64,000 nucleotides of DNA from Teichococcus rhizosphaerae (GTDB taxonomy: Bacteria; Pseudomonadota; Alphaproteobacteria; Acetobacterales; Acetobacteraceae). The notes under the pieces are model-generated. The model saw only the letters and a program-made list of their open reading frames with translations. It searched no databases and had not been told where the DNA came from. Location of the stretch: positions 124,001 through 188,000 of the forward strand of contig NZ_PDNU01000010.1 in the NCBI RefSeq assembly GCF_002631185.1, given 5' to 3'. Both the position numbers and the translations under genes were made by a program. Shown here one piece after another: positions 1 through 9,246 of the stretch (positions are counted from its first letter, which is position 1; the number at the start of each line of letters is the position of its first letter).

Positions 1-1
1 C

Positions 2-610
2 TCGCTCCAGGGCGAGCTGGAGGCGGACTACACCGTCGTCGAGGGCCGGCACCTGCTGGCCCTCGTGCGGGTGCAGGACATCGCCTATGATCGCTCCGAG
101 CAGCGCGGCCGCGACTCCTTCACCTGGGAGGCGCAGGCCGGCTTCCAGTACGACCTGACCGGCCTGTGGCAGGCCCGCCTCACCGCCGGCTACCGCGAGC
201 GCGACTACGACGACCCGACGCTGAAGAACCTGTCCGGCCTCGCCTTCGAGGGCCAGCTGATCATGGTGCCCTCGCAGCTGACCACCGTGACCCTCGCGGT
301 GCAGCGCACGATCGAGGAATCGATCCGCGCCAGCAATGTCAGCTACACCCGCACCCTGGGCCGCGTCACCGTCGATCACGAGCTGCTGCGCAACGTGATC
401 CTGACCGGCGAGCTGCGCGCCGAGCACCGCGACTACCCGGAGCGCGGCAAGGTCACCGACGGCATCGCGCTGGTCGGCGCCCAGTACCTGATCAACCGCA
501 ACATGGCGGTGCTGGCCAGCTACCAGCACACCGAGCGGCTGGAGGCGCCGGACGGGGTGCGGGAATACGGCATCAACCAGTTCCAGGTGCGCCTGCGCTT
601 CTCCCTGTAA
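2..610 (+). CDS. Outer-membrane beta-barrel protein, 3' part
   Basis: The reading frame is open from base 2 and ends at 610, so the N-terminus lies outside the window. The visible 202 residues alternate polar and hydrophobic positions in amphipathic strands (for example around FQYDLTGLWQARLTAGYRER) and end in RFSL, close to the aromatic C-terminal signature of outer-membrane barrels. Proteins of this kind lie next to Wza-like export genes in alphaproteobacterial exopolysaccharide loci, and a Wza-like gene follows here. I infer a barrel involved in polysaccharide secretion or cell-surface function. The exact substrate cannot be told. It could be a generic OMP beta-barrel with no export role. 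Confidence 0.7.
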   Translation, partial: SLQGELEADYTVVEGRHLLALVRVQDIAYDRSEQRGRDSFTWEAQAGFQYDLTGLWQARLTAGYRERDYDDPTLKNLSGLAFEGQLIMVPSQLTTVTLAVQRTIEESIRASNVSYTRTLGRVTVDHELLRNVILTGELRAEHRDYPERGKVTDGIALVGAQYLINRNMAVLASYQHTERLEAPDGVREYGINQFQVRLRFSL

Positions 611-721
611 TGAGTCGGGAAATCATCAACTATTGATCGAGAGACGGCGCCTTTCTGCTTCGTCCACGCTGCGTCGATATGTAGATATTTGTCTCATATT
701 TCCAGATTCCGGGAGTGAGAG

Positions 722-1318
722 ATGCCTCGTTCTGCTTTTTCGATGAAGGGTGTGCGCGCAGGTCTGCGTGGACTGGCCATGGGCGCCGCGCTCCTGCTGG
801 CCGCCTGCGCGAATCCGGGCGCCGACCTCCCTCCCCTGCCGCAGACCGTAGCCGGCCCCTACAAGCTCGGCCCCGGCGACCAGCTCCGCGTCACCGTGTT
901 CAACGACCCGCGGCTGACCGGCGAGTTCCGCGTCACCGACAGCGGCACCATCGCCCTGCCGCTGGTGGGCGCCATCCCGGTTTCCGGCCGCACCACCGCC
1001 GAGGCCGAGACGGCCATCGTGCGCAGCCTGCGCAGCCGCAACCTGTTCAACGACCCCTCCGTGGCGGTCGAGATCCAGGAATACCGGCCCGTCTTCGTGC
1101 TCGGCATGGTCGAGCGCGGCGGCCAGACCCCCTACCAGCCGGGCATGACGGCGCTCGCCGCCGTGGCCGTCTCGGGCGGCTTCAACTACCGCGCCGTGAC
1201 CGAGTATGTGGGCCTCACCCGCATCGGCGAGGACGGCCAGCCCCGCGAATACCGCACGGAGCGCCAGACCCTGCTGCAGCCCGGCGATGTCGTGACGGTG
1301 TTCGAGCGCCGCTTCTGA
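722..1318 (+). CDS. Wza/GumB-like polysaccharide export lipoprotein
   Basis: A 198-residue protein with a lipoprotein signal peptide (hydrophobic run, then LLAAC at about residues 25-29), followed by a Poly_export domain: YKLGPGDQLRVTVFNDPRLTGEF is the usual start of this family, and a short SLBB-like segment follows. It is shorter than E. coli Wza (about 380 aa) and matches the one- or two-domain GumB/KpsD-type proteins that form the outer-membrane exit channel for exopolysaccharide. The ATG is preceded by GGGAGTGAG. It lies 111 bases after the barrel gene on the same strand, so the pair probably closes a polysaccharide operon. A strong hairpin follows. Confidence 0.88.
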   Translation: MPRSAFSMKGVRAGLRGLAMGAALLLAACANPGADLPPLPQTVAGPYKLGPGDQLRVTVFNDPRLTGEFRVTDSGTIALPLVGAIPVSGRTTAEAETAIVRSLRSRNLFNDPSVAVEIQEYRPVFVLGMVERGGQTPYQPGMTALAAVAVSGGFNYRAVTEYVGLTRIGEDGQPREYRTERQTLLQPGDVVTVFERRF

Positions 1319-1398
1319 GGCCCGGCGCCACCTGGGCCTGATCCCGGCCAGGCGGAACCGCCTGACCGGACCTGCTCCCGGGGGGCTCCTGAAACGGG

Positions 1399-1431
1399 AA
1401 CGGCCCGCCGCGCATCGCGCGGCGGGCCGTT
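1399..1431. terminator. Bidirectional hairpin terminator
   Basis: A perfect 15-bp stem (arms 1399-1413 and 1417-1431, loop ATC) lies between two convergent genes, the Wza-like export gene and the cytochrome c gene. It has no long T-run, but it is the strongest hairpin in the gap and is placed to stop transcription from both sides. Confidence 0.75.
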
Positions 1432-1481
1432 CCGCATTCCAGGGCCCGGCCTTTCCGGCCGCGCCCCGGGGCACGAACCCC

Positions 1482-1868
1482 TCAGGGCGCGGCCAGGAAG
1501 GCGATGATGTCCTTGCGGTCCTGCGCGGCGGCCACGCGTTGCACCATGCGGGTGCCGCGCGCGACGCCGGTCGGGTTGGCCAGGAAGGCGTCCAGGGTGT
1601 CTGGCGTCCAGCTCTGGTCCAGCCCCTTCAGCGCCGGCGAATAGTTGTAGCCCTGCACGCCGGCGGCGGCGCGGCCCATCACGCCCTGCAGCGTGGGGCC
1701 GACGCCGTTGCGCGGCTGCGCCACCTGGTGGCAGAACTGGCATTGGCGCTGGAACAGGGTACGGCCCCGTGCGGCATCCCCCTCCGCTTCCTGCGCCCGC
1801 GCCGGCAGGGAAGCCAGCGCGGCGAGCAGCAGGGTGGAGGACAGCTTCAGGGCGAAGGCACGGTGCAT
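1482..1868 (-). CDS. Class I c-type cytochrome, partner of the Mo hydroxylase
   Basis: A 128-residue secreted cytochrome c: signal peptide ending near ARAQ (residues 23-26), haem-binding CQFCH at residues 43-47, and a downstream GTRM that can supply the distal methionine. It resembles small mitochondrial-type cytochromes c. Its ATG overlaps the stop of the large-subunit gene (ATGA), so translation is coupled. In periplasmic IorAB-type molybdenum hydroxylases such a cytochrome takes electrons from the enzyme and passes them to the respiratory chain. That role is inferred here from gene order. Confidence 0.9.
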   Translation of the reverse strand: MHRAFALKLSSTLLLAALASLPARAQEAEGDAARGRTLFQRQCQFCHQVAQPRNGVGPTLQGVMGRAAAGVQGYNYSPALKGLDQSWTPDTLDAFLANPTGVARGTRMVQRVAAAQDRKDIIAFLAAP

Positions 1869-4126
1869 CAGGCGGCTCCCAGGCGGGTCTTGGAAAGGGG
1901 CAGGCTGCGGATGCGCTGCCCGGTCAGCGCGGCCACCGCGTTCACCACGGCCGGCGGCACGCCGGGCAGGCCGGGCTCGCCGATGCCGCCCATGGGCGCG
2001 CCGCTTTCCACGATGCGCACATGCACGCGCGGCATACGGTCCGGCGGCAGGATCGGATAGCCGTCGAAGTTGCGGGCCTGCGGCGCGCCATCGGCATAGA
2101 CCACCTCCTCCAGCAGCGCCGAGGACAGGCCGAGCGCCACGGCGGAGTTCACCTGCGCCTCGATGATCGCCGGGTTGACGATGCGGCCCGGGTCGATCGC
2201 CACCCAGACATCGTGCACCACCACCTCGCCCTCCTTCAGCGACACCTCGGCGATGGTCGCCACCTCGCTGCCGAAGGGCGAGGCCATGGCGACGCCGCGG
2301 GCGCGCCGGGTGCCGTCCGCGGCCTCGTAGGGTCCGCGCTTCCAGCCGCCGGAAAGCGCGCCCACCGCCTCCAGCAGCGCCTTGTGGCGCGGCTTCTCCG
2401 CCAGCAACCGCAGGCGCAGCGCATAGGGGTCCTGGCCGGCGGCATCGGCCATCTCGTCGAAGAAGGCCTCGTAGAAGAAGTCGTTCATCGAATGGCCGAC
2501 GGAGCGCCAGAAGCCGATGACGGCCGGGTTCCTCAGCGGCACATGCGCCACCTGCCGGTTGGGGATGGCGTAGGGCTTGCCCGAGATGCCCTCCACCGCC
2601 GAGGGGTCGGCGGCGCCCGGTTTGGTGCCGAACCAGCGGCCGATCGGCCCCTCGCCCACCGCCTCGGCCTCCAGCGCCACGGGCAGCCCGTCGGCGCCGA
2701 TGCCGGCACGGAAGCGCGCCAGCCCCATCGGCCGCAGCGCGTCGCGCAGGAACTCCTCCTCGCGGCTCCAGATCAGCTTCACCGGCCGGCCCACCGCCTT
2801 GGCGAGCTGGATGGCCTGCGGGAAGGGGCTGGCCGCGTCGTAGAGGAAGTGGCGGCCGAAGAAGCCGCCCAGCATGGGCGAGTGGATGTTCACCTTCTCG
2901 GGCGCGATGCCGGCCACCTGGGCCGCGACGCGCTGGAACATCTCCGGCGCCTGGTTGGGCAGCCAGAGGTCGAGCGTGCCATCGGCGTTCCAGCGGGCGA
3001 TGGCCGAGGGCGGCTCGAGCTGGCCATGCGCCAGGTAGGGCGCGTCATAGCTGGCCTCGACCGTGCGCGCGGCGCCCTTCAGCGCCGTGGCGGCGTCGCC
3101 CACGGTCTCGGCCGTGTTGCCCGGGCCGGAAGCGGCGGCGAGCGCGGCGCGCATCCCGTCCGAGGAGAAATCCGCCGGCATCACGTTGCGCGCATCCGCC
3201 GCCGGCTCGCTCCAGGCGACCTCCAGCGTCTCGGCCGCGCGGCGGGCGCGCCACCAGCGGTCCGCCACCACGGCCACGGCGCCGGGCAGGCGGTGGATGG
3301 AATGCACCCCCGGCATCGCCTTCACCGCCGCCTCGTTGGCGATGGCGCCGGGCTCGCAGCCCAGGCGCGGCGCGTGCTGCACGGCAGCCTGCAGCATGCC
3401 CTCCACCGCGAGGTCGATGGCATAGACCGCCTTGCCGGTGGATTTCTCGCGCGCGTCGAGCCGCGCCACGGGCTTGCCGATGTAGCGGAAATCCGCCTCG
3501 GCGCGCAGGGGCGCGCCGTCCGGCACCGGCAGCGCGGCGGCCTCGGCGGCGAGGGCGCCGTAGTCGAGCGTCCGGCCGGAGCCGGCATGGACCACGCGGC
3601 CCGGCTCGGTGGAAAGGCTGTCCAGCGGCACGCCGAGGCGCGTGGCGGCGGCCTGGAGCAGCATCCGCCGGGCGCTGGCGCCGAGCTGGCGCATGGTGGC
3701 GTAGCTGCTGCGGACGGAGAAGCTGCCGCCGGTCAGGCGCCGGCCGTTCACCACCATGTAGTCCGCGCCGGGCGGCGCGCATTCCACGACGAAGCGGGCG
3801 GGGTCGGCGTCCAGCTCCTCGCCGACGATCTGCGCCATGGCGGTGGAAACGCCCTGGCCGCCCTCGACGAAGGGGCTGCGGAGCAGGATGGCGCCGTCGG
3901 GGCGGATCTCCAGGAAGGCGGGCACGCGGGTGCCGGGCTTCGCGGCTCCGCCAGCGGCGGCCGCCTGGGCGCGGGCCGGCGCGCCGCGCAGCGCGACGCC
4001 CAGCACCAGCGCGCCGAGCGAGGCGCCGAGCAGGCCGCGGCGGGACAGGTTGAGCGGCCGGTCCGCGGGCAACGCGTCGCGCAGCGCGAGGGCCTCGACC
4101 AGGGCGGGAGGGGTGATGGCGTCCAT
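1868..4126 (-). CDS. Molybdopterin-dependent hydroxylase, large (Mo) subunit, IorB-like
   Basis: A 752-residue xanthine-oxidase-family large subunit of the isoquinoline 1-oxidoreductase beta / membrane aldehyde dehydrogenase type. The chosen ATG follows GGGAGGAACGCGCC; the frame is open further upstream but would run into the small-subunit gene. The N-terminus has a twin-arginine signal (SRRGLL at residues 28-33 and a hydrophobic run to ARAQA), which indicates export of the folded enzyme. Recognisable family segments include PFVEGGQGVSTAMAQIVGEE, ASYDAPYLAHGQLEPPSA and GAPMGGIGEPGLPGVPPAV near the C-terminus, where the conserved glutamate lies. It is co-transcribed with the 2Fe-2S subunit upstream and the cytochrome downstream. 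The substrate is unknown; an N-heterocycle or an aldehyde are the usual options. Confidence 0.9.
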   Translation of the reverse strand: MDAITPPALVEALALRDALPADRPLNLSRRGLLGASLGALVLGVALRGAPARAQAAAAGGAAKPGTRVPAFLEIRPDGAILLRSPFVEGGQGVSTAMAQIVGEELDADPARFVVECAPPGADYMVVNGRRLTGGSFSVRSSYATMRQLGASARRMLLQAAATRLGVPLDSLSTEPGRVVHAGSGRTLDYGALAAEAAALPVPDGAPLRAEADFRYIGKPVARLDAREKSTGKAVYAIDLAVEGMLQAAVQHAPRLGCEPGAIANEAAVKAMPGVHSIHRLPGAVAVVADRWWRARRAAETLEVAWSEPAADARNVMPADFSSDGMRAALAAASGPGNTAETVGDAATALKGAARTVEASYDAPYLAHGQLEPPSAIARWNADGTLDLWLPNQAPEMFQRVAAQVAGIAPEKVNIHSPMLGGFFGRHFLYDAASPFPQAIQLAKAVGRPVKLIWSREEEFLRDALRPMGLARFRAGIGADGLPVALEAEAVGEGPIGRWFGTKPGAADPSAVEGISGKPYAIPNRQVAHVPLRNPAVIGFWRSVGHSMNDFFYEAFFDEMADAAGQDPYALRLRLLAEKPRHKALLEAVGALSGGWKRGPYEAADGTRRARGVAMASPFGSEVATIAEVSLKEGEVVVHDVWVAIDPGRIVNPAIIEAQVNSAVALGLSSALLEEVVYADGAPQARNFDGYPILPPDRMPRVHVRIVESGAPMGGIGEPGLPGVPPAVVNAVAALTGQRIRSLPLSKTRLGAA

Positions 4127-4140
4127 GGCGCGTTCCTCCC

Positions 4141-4587
4141 TCAGCCCTGCGCGGCCTGCCGCGTGGCGGCGGCGATGGCGTTGTAGGTGCCGCAGCGGCA
4201 CAGATTGGTCATGGCTGCGGCGATGTCCTCCTCGGTGGGCCGCGGCGTTTGCTTCAGCAGGGCGGTTGCCGCCATCACCTGGCCGGACTGGCAATAGCCG
4301 CATTGCGGCACCTGGGCGGCGACCCACGCCTCCACCACGCGGCGGCCCACCGGATCCTCGCCGATCGCCTCGATGGTGGTGACGGGCAGGCCCGCCACGC
4401 TTTCCACGGGCGTCACGCAGGAGCGCGTCGGCTGGCCGTCCACCAGCACGGTGCAGGCCCCGCATTGCGCGGCGCCGCAGCCATACTTGGTGCCGGTCAG
4501 GCCGAGCTCGTCGCGGATCACCCAGAGCAGGGGGGTGTCGGCCTCAGAGTTGACGCGGCGGGGCGTGCCGTTGATGATCAGTTCCAT
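4141..4587 (-). CDS. Molybdenum hydroxylase small (2x[2Fe-2S]) subunit, IorA-like
   Basis: A 148-residue protein with the two-cluster fold of this family. The plant-ferredoxin cluster uses Cys37, 42, 45 and 57 (CGAAQCGACTV then C). The second cluster uses Cys96, Cys99, Cys130 and Cys132 (CGYCQSGQ and CRCGTY). The length is normal for the family. It carries electrons from the Mo cofactor of the large subunit to the cytochrome. Its stop lies 14 bases before the large-subunit ATG. It has no signal peptide of its own, so it is expected to be exported bound to the Tat-signal subunit. It is the first gene of the operon, divergent from a TetR gene. Confidence 0.93.
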   Translation of the reverse strand: MELIINGTPRRVNSEADTPLLWVIRDELGLTGTKYGCGAAQCGACTVLVDGQPTRSCVTPVESVAGLPVTTIEAIGEDPVGRRVVEAWVAAQVPQCGYCQSGQVMAATALLKQTPRPTEEDIAAAMTNLCRCGTYNAIAAATRQAAQG

Positions 4588-4742
4588 GAGGGCCGTCCTT
4601 CAGGGGAGAGGGTTCGGTCGGTGGCTGGCGCCGCCGGCCGGCAGGGCCCGGCGGGACCAGGGAAAAGGCGGCTCCGGCCCTGTCGCGCCCGGCGGGAAGG
4701 CCCTACACAGGAGGAGGCCGGAAGGGTGGACCGGAAGGGCGG

Positions 4743-4800
4743 AACCGGATGGTTCGGATTTAGCCAAATCCCGCCCGGCCTGTCAAACCGAATGGTTCGG
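4743..4800. promoter_or_regulatory. Paired operator-like palindromes between iorAB-type operon and tetR
   Basis: Two 15-base copies of AACCGRATGGTTCGG lie at 4743-4757 and 4786-4800, 43 bases apart. Each contains the inverted repeat CCGAA-TGG-TTCGG (one mismatch in the first copy). They sit in a local dip in GC content in the divergent promoter region. The arrangement fits a TetR dimer site used twice, controlling both the dehydrogenase operon and the regulator. The binding is inferred. Confidence 0.6.
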
Positions 4801-4844
4801 GCGGGCCGGCCCAGGTGAGCCACCAGCAGGGGCGGGTCAGGACG

Positions 4845-5426
4845 ATGTCACCGGCGGACGAGACGACGCGAACACGAATCCTGGAGGCGGCGCTGGCGGA
4901 GTTCGCCCGCCACGGCATCGCGGGCGCGCGCATCAACCGCATCGCCGCGGCGGCGCGCACCAGCAAGGAGCGGCTCTACGCCTATTTCCGCGACAAGGAG
5001 GAGCTGCTGGAAACCATCAAGGCGCAGCAGATGGCCGAGATCGCCCGCGCCGTGCCGATGGATCCCGACGACCTGCCCGGCTATGTCGGCCGCCTGTTCG
5101 ACCATTTCCGCCGCCACCCGGAGCATCACCGCATCGCCGCCTGGTGCGCGCTCGAGGATGCCGGGCAGGCCCTGCCGGAGGACCATCCCCGGCTCGCCGC
5201 CTACCGCGCCAAGCTGGAGAAGCTGCGGGCCGCGCAGCGGGCCGGGCTGATCGACCCGGGCTGGGACCCGGTGGCGCTGCTCGGCCTGCTCATCGCCCTC
5301 GCCCGCAGCTGGTGCCACATGCCGCAGGAGGTGTGCCAGCTCGCCGGCGCCGCGGAGCCGACGCTGGCGCGGCACCGCGCGGCGGTGGTGGAGGCGGCCC
5401 GCCGCCTGCTCCGCCCCCCGGGCTAG
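4845..5426 (+). CDS. TetR-family transcriptional regulator
   Basis: A 193-residue TetR-type repressor. The N-terminal helix-turn-helix is clear (RTRILEAALAEFARHGIAGARINRIAAAA, then LYAYFRDKEELLETI); the C-terminal ligand domain is of the TetR_C type with no specific hint of ligand. The ATG at 4845 gives the usual short leader before the first helix; a GTG at 4815 would add ten residues. It is divergent from the molybdenum hydroxylase operon with two palindromes between them, so it most likely controls that operon and itself. Confidence 0.9.
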   Translation: MSPADETTRTRILEAALAEFARHGIAGARINRIAAAARTSKERLYAYFRDKEELLETIKAQQMAEIARAVPMDPDDLPGYVGRLFDHFRRHPEHHRIAAWCALEDAGQALPEDHPRLAAYRAKLEKLRAAQRAGLIDPGWDPVALLGLLIALARSWCHMPQEVCQLAGAAEPTLARHRAAVVEAARRLLRPPG

Positions 5427-5471
5427 GCCCAGGGGGCACTCAGGGCGGCGGCCCGGGCCGGGCGGGCCGGG

Positions 5472-6962
5472 TCAGTCCGCCACCCGGGCGCGGTTGCGCA
5501 GCAGCACGGCGGCCAGCAGCGTCAGCACGGCGGCGGCGATGAAGCCGAGCGCGATCGGCCGGTGCAGCAGCTCCGTCAGGTCGCCATCCGAGATCAGCAG
5601 CCCCTGGCGCAGCGAGCGCTCGAAGGTCGGGCCCAGCACATAGGCCAGCACCAGCGGCCCGAGGTCGAACCCGCCGCGCCGCAGCACGAAGCCGAGCAGT
5701 CCGAAGCCCACCGCCAGCAGCACGTCGAAGCTGGCGAGGTTGGTGCTGTAGACGCCGATGACGCAGATGGAGAGGATGGCCGCCGCCATGAAGCGGCGCG
5801 GGATCTCCAGCGCGCGCACGAACAGCCCGACCAGCGGCAGGTTCAGCACCAGCAGCAGGACGTTGCCGAGATACATGGAGGCGATCACGCCCCAGTAGAT
5901 CTCCGGCTGCCGCTCCAGGATCATCGGCCCCGGCTGCACGCCATGGATCAGCAGCGCGCCGAGCAGCAGCGCCGTCACCGCGTTGGCCGGGATGCCCAGG
6001 GTGAGCAGCGGGATGAAGGCGCCCGCCGTGCCGGCGTTGTTGGCGGCCTCCGGCCCCGCCACGCCCTCCACCGCGCCGCGGCCGAACTCCTGCGGGCGCC
6101 GCGCCAGCCGCTTCTCCACCGCATAGGACAGGAAGGAGGCCAGCACCGCGCCGCCCCCCGGCAGCAGCCCCACCAGGAAGCCGAGGCCGGTGCCGCGCAG
6201 CACCGGCGCCACGGAGCGGCGCGCCTCCTCCCGGCTCGGCAGGAAGCCCAGCAGCGAGGCGGGCGGGCGCAGGATCTCGGATTTGGCGGCCGGCACCAGC
6301 GCCAGGAACAGCAGCTCCGACAGGCCGAACAGCCCGAGCGCCAGCGGCGTGATGTTGATCCCGTCCACCAGCTCCGGGATGCCGAAGGTGAAGCGCGGCG
6401 TGCCGGCGATGGGGTCGATGCCCACCGAGCCCAGCAGCAGGCCGAGCAGCGCCATCAGCGCCGCCTTGGCCAGCCCCGAGGCGGCGAAGAAGGCGATCAG
6501 CGACAGCCCCGCCAGCATCAGCGCCGCGTATTCCCACGGCCCGAAGGCGATCACCAGCTCGGCCAGCGGCGGCGAGAGCAGCATGACGCCGAGGATGCCC
6601 ACCGTGCCCGCGAAGAAGGAGCCGAGGGCCGCGATGCCGAGCGCCGCCCCCGCCCGCCCCTTGCGCGCCATCTCGTAGCCGTCGAGGCAGGTGACGACGG
6701 AGGAGGCCTCGCCGGGGATGCGCATCAGCACCGAGGTCAGCGTGCCGCCATAGGCCACGCCGTAATAGATGCCGGCGAGCAGGATGATGGCGCCCGTCGG
6801 GTCGAGCTTCAGCGTGATCGGCAGCAGCAGCGCGATGGTGGTGGCGGGGCCGAGCCCCGGCAGCACCCCCACCACCGTGCCGAGCACCGCGCCCAGCAGG
6901 CAGAGGCTCAGGTTCTGCCAGGTGGACAGCACGGCGAAGCCGTGCAGCAGCCCGTCCATCAT
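5472..6962 (-). CDS. tctA: Tripartite tricarboxylate transporter large permease TctA
   Basis: About 496 residues and very hydrophobic, with the TctA family signature near the N-terminus ([21 protein letters not shown]) and its second copy later ([24 protein letters not shown]). It is the large membrane subunit (about 12 segments) of a secondary, binding-protein-dependent carboxylate importer. The start at 6962 follows GGGGAGG and comes 4 bases after the tctB stop. It is the last gene of the operon with tctC and tctB. The substrate is not evident; TctC proteins take many carboxylates. Confidence 0.93.
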   Translation of the reverse strand: MMDGLLHGFAVLSTWQNLSLCLLGAVLGTVVGVLPGLGPATTIALLLPITLKLDPTGAIILLAGIYYGVAYGGTLTSVLMRIPGEASSVVTCLDGYEMARKGRAGAALGIAALGSFFAGTVGILGVMLLSPPLAELVIAFGPWEYAALMLAGLSLIAFFAASGLAKAALMALLGLLLGSVGIDPIAGTPRFTFGIPELVDGINITPLALGLFGLSELLFLALVPAAKSEILRPPASLLGFLPSREEARRSVAPVLRGTGLGFLVGLLPGGGAVLASFLSYAVEKRLARRPQEFGRGAVEGVAGPEAANNAGTAGAFIPLLTLGIPANAVTALLLGALLIHGVQPGPMILERQPEIYWGVIASMYLGNVLLLVLNLPLVGLFVRALEIPRRFMAAAILSICVIGVYSTNLASFDVLLAVGFGLLGFVLRRGGFDLGPLVLAYVLGPTFERSLRQGLLISDGDLTELLHRPIALGFIAAAVLTLLAAVLLRNRARVAD

Positions 6963-6966
6963 GGCC

Positions 6967-7449
6967 TCAGCCTCCCCGCAGCAGGCCAAGGCCGGAGAGC
7001 GCGTGCTCCACCGGCCCGGGCGGGAAGGGCACGCCGAGCAGCGTGCCGAACAGCAGCACCGTGCCCGCCGTCAGCCCCGCGGCGTAGAGGCCGGCGGTGG
7101 ACCAGCGGGCGCCCTCGCCCAGCCGCAGCATCAGCAGCACCGCCACCAGCATCGGCAGGATGAAGCCCGCATGGGGCAGCACCAGCGCCACGCCCAGCAT
7201 GGCGCCCGCATAGGCCAGGAAGGTGCGGTTGCGGTGCGGCGCGGCGCCGCCCTCCGGCTCGGCCGCGGCATCGCCCGGCCAGGCCAGCACCGCCAGCGCC
7301 GCCAGGCCGATCAGCACCAGCAGCACCTGCGGCACCAGCCCGGGGCCGGGGCCGTCCCAGCCCCAGCGCTCCAGCCGCGCTGCCTCCTGCCAGCCGAGCA
7401 GGGCGAAGGCGAGGCCGCCGAGCGCGACCCAGCGGGCGGTGCGCGTCAT
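6967..7449 (-). CDS. tctB: Tripartite tricarboxylate transporter small permease TctB
   Basis: About 160 residues with four hydrophobic segments, of TctB length and placed between tctC and tctA as usual. The start is uncertain: the ATG at 7449 (MTRTARWVALGG) is used here, but a TTG at 7461 that overlaps the tctC stop has a better ribosome-binding site (GGAAG). It is the small membrane partner of TctA; sequence conservation in this family is weak, so gene order carries much of the call. Confidence 0.85.
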   Translation of the reverse strand: MTRTARWVALGGLAFALLGWQEAARLERWGWDGPGPGLVPQVLLVLIGLAALAVLAWPGDAAAEPEGGAAPHRNRTFLAYAGAMLGVALVLPHAGFILPMLVAVLLMLRLGEGARWSTAGLYAAGLTAGTVLLFGTLLGVPFPPGPVEHALSGLGLLRGG

Positions 7450-7457
7450 GGCGGCGC

Positions 7458-8408
7458 TCAACGCTTCCGCGCCAGGCCGGCCTCGCGCAGCTCGGGCCCG
7501 AAGCGGTCATGCGCCGCGCGCACCGTGCGCTCGAACTCGTCGGCCGGCATCAGCGTCGGCACCATGCCGAAGCGGCCGAGGATCTCCGCCAGCGCCGGCT
7601 TCCGCGCGGCTTCCAGGAAGGCGCGGTTCAGCACCGCGCGGCGCTCCTCCGGCACCCCCTTGGGAGCGATGAAGCCGATCATGGAATCGACCACCACGTC
7701 GTGGCCCCGCTCGCGCAGCGTCGGCACGTCGGGGTATTCCTTCCAGCGGCCCGCGCTGGCCGAGGCGAGCAGGCGCAGCCGCCCCGATTGCAGCGCCGGC
7801 AGCATCTCGGGCGGGTTCTGGATCACCGCCTCCACATGCCCGCCCAGCGCCGCCGTCACCGCCTCGGCGCCGGAGCCGAAGGGCACGAACTGGAAGCGCG
7901 CCCCCACCTTCCGCCCCAGCTCGAACATGCCGATGTTGTTGGGCGCGCCGGTGGCGCCGAAGGTGGTGCGCTTCTCCCTCGCCGCGGCGATCAGCTCCTC
8001 GATGGTCTTGTGCGGCGATTCCGCGCGCACCGCGATGCCGTAGAGGTAGCGCGCGAAGGCGGGCAGGAAGGTGAAGCTGTCGGACGTGTAGGGCACGTCC
8101 AGCATGTGCGGGGCGATGGCGAGGCCGGCCAGGCCCGTGGTGCCCAGCGTGTAGCCATCCGGCCGCGCCGCCGCCACCTGCTGCGGCCCCACCGTGCCCT
8201 GGCCGCCGGGGCGGTTCACCACCTGCACCGGCACGCCCAGGATCTTCTCCGCCTCGGCGGCGATGGCGCGGGTGGAGACGTCGGTCGAGCCGCCCGGCCC
8301 GTACTGGACGATGACGGTGATCTCGCGCTCCGGCCAGGTGGCGGCGCGGGCGAGGCGCGGGGTGAGCAGCGCGGCGGGCGCGGCCGCCAGCAGGGTGCGT
8401 CGTTGCAT
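7458..8408 (-). CDS. tctC: TctC/Bug-family solute-binding protein
   Basis: A 316-residue periplasmic binding protein with a signal peptide (MQRRTLLAAAPAALLTPRLARA). The body has Bug-family hallmarks: ITVIVQYGPGGSTDVSTRAIA, NRPGGQGTVG and the DSMIGFIAPKGVPEE segment. It binds the carboxylate and delivers it to TctAB. AGGAGAG lies upstream of the ATG. It starts 64 bases after the SDR gene on the same strand, so transport and catabolism are probably in one operon. Confidence 0.93.
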   Translation of the reverse strand: MQRRTLLAAAPAALLTPRLARAATWPEREITVIVQYGPGGSTDVSTRAIAAEAEKILGVPVQVVNRPGGQGTVGPQQVAAARPDGYTLGTTGLAGLAIAPHMLDVPYTSDSFTFLPAFARYLYGIAVRAESPHKTIEELIAAAREKRTTFGATGAPNNIGMFELGRKVGARFQFVPFGSGAEAVTAALGGHVEAVIQNPPEMLPALQSGRLRLLASASAGRWKEYPDVPTLRERGHDVVVDSMIGFIAPKGVPEERRAVLNRAFLEAARKPALAEILGRFGMVPTLMPADEFERTVRAAHDRFGPELREAGLARKR

Positions 8409-8472
8409 GGTGTTCTCTCCTCCCGGGATGGAAGGCCCGGCGCTTTCCCGCGCCTGGGCCAGGGCCGGCGCG

Positions 8473-9246
8473 TCAGGGCATGTAGCTGCCGCCGCCGACG
8501 TCGATGGTGGTGCCGGTCAGGTAGCCGGCGTCGTCCGAGGCCAGGAAGCGGACCACCGCCCCCACCTCGGCCGGCTCGCCCAGGCGGGCGAGCGGGATGC
8601 GGGCGATGAAGGCCTCGTTCATCCCCGGCGCGGCGCCGGCCACCATGTCGGTCGCGATGCGGCCCGGCGCCACGCTGTTGACGGTGATGCCGAATGGCCC
8701 GAGCTCGGCCGCCAGGTTGCGCGCGAAGCCCATCAGCCCGGCCTTGGAGGCGCCGTAATAGGCGCCGGTGATGCTGCTCGGCACATGCGCGGCCTGGCTG
8801 GTCATCATCACGATGCGGCCCCAGCGCCGCCGCTTCAGCACGGGGATGGCGGCGCGCGAGAGCAGGAAGGGGCCGGTGAGGTTGACGTCCATCACGCGGC
8901 GCCACTCGGCGGTCGGGATCTCCTCGACCAGGCGCTTGCGGCCCTCGACCTTGGGCGAGATGCCGGCATTGTTCACCAGCACGCCGAGCGCCTCCCACCA
9001 GGGGCCCAGCACCTCCGGCAGGGCGGCGATGGCGGCCTCGTCGGCGACGTCGAGACGCAGGGCGCGGGCGCGGTGGCCGGCGGCGTTCAGCTCCGCCGCG
9101 ACCGCCTCCGCCCCGTCCAGCACGTCGGCCAGGATGACGGGGTGGCCGGCGGCGGCGAGGGCGCGGGCGATGGCGGCGCCGAGGCCCCGCGCCGCGCCGG
9201 TGACGAGGGCGACGCGGTCATCGGGCTGGATGGCGGGAAGGCTCAT
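8473..9246 (-). CDS. SDR-family oxidoreductase
   Basis: A 257-residue classical short-chain dehydrogenase/reductase: nucleotide motif TGAARGLG near residue 15, NNAG at about residues 91-94, catalytic YGASK (YxxxK) and the C-terminal YLTGTTIDVGGG. It uses NAD(P)H to oxidise or reduce a hydroxyl or carbonyl group; the substrate is unknown. The start at 9246 overlaps the stop of the upstream zinc dehydrogenase gene. It works in the ThDP-enzyme/dehydrogenase/TctCBA operon, perhaps on a hydroxy- or oxo-acid intermediate. Confidence 0.92.
   Translation of the reverse strand: MSLPAIQPDDRVALVTGAARGLGAAIARALAAAGHPVILADVLDGAEAVAAELNAAGHRARALRLDVADEAAIAALPEVLGPWWEALGVLVNNAGISPKVEGRKRLVEEIPTAEWRRVMDVNLTGPFLLSRAAIPVLKRRRWGRIVMMTSQAAHVPSSITGAYYGASKAGLMGFARNLAAELGPFGITVNSVAPGRIATDMVAGAAPGMNEAFIARIPLARLGEPAEVGAVVRFLASDDAGYLTGTTIDVGGGSYMP

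Noticed and set aside
1769-4186. Very long plus-strand open frame opposite the molybdenum hydroxylase genes
   Set aside because: It is antisense to a clear enzyme gene, has no recognisable domains, and its His/Arg/Gly-rich composition is what GC-rich DNA gives in shadow frames.
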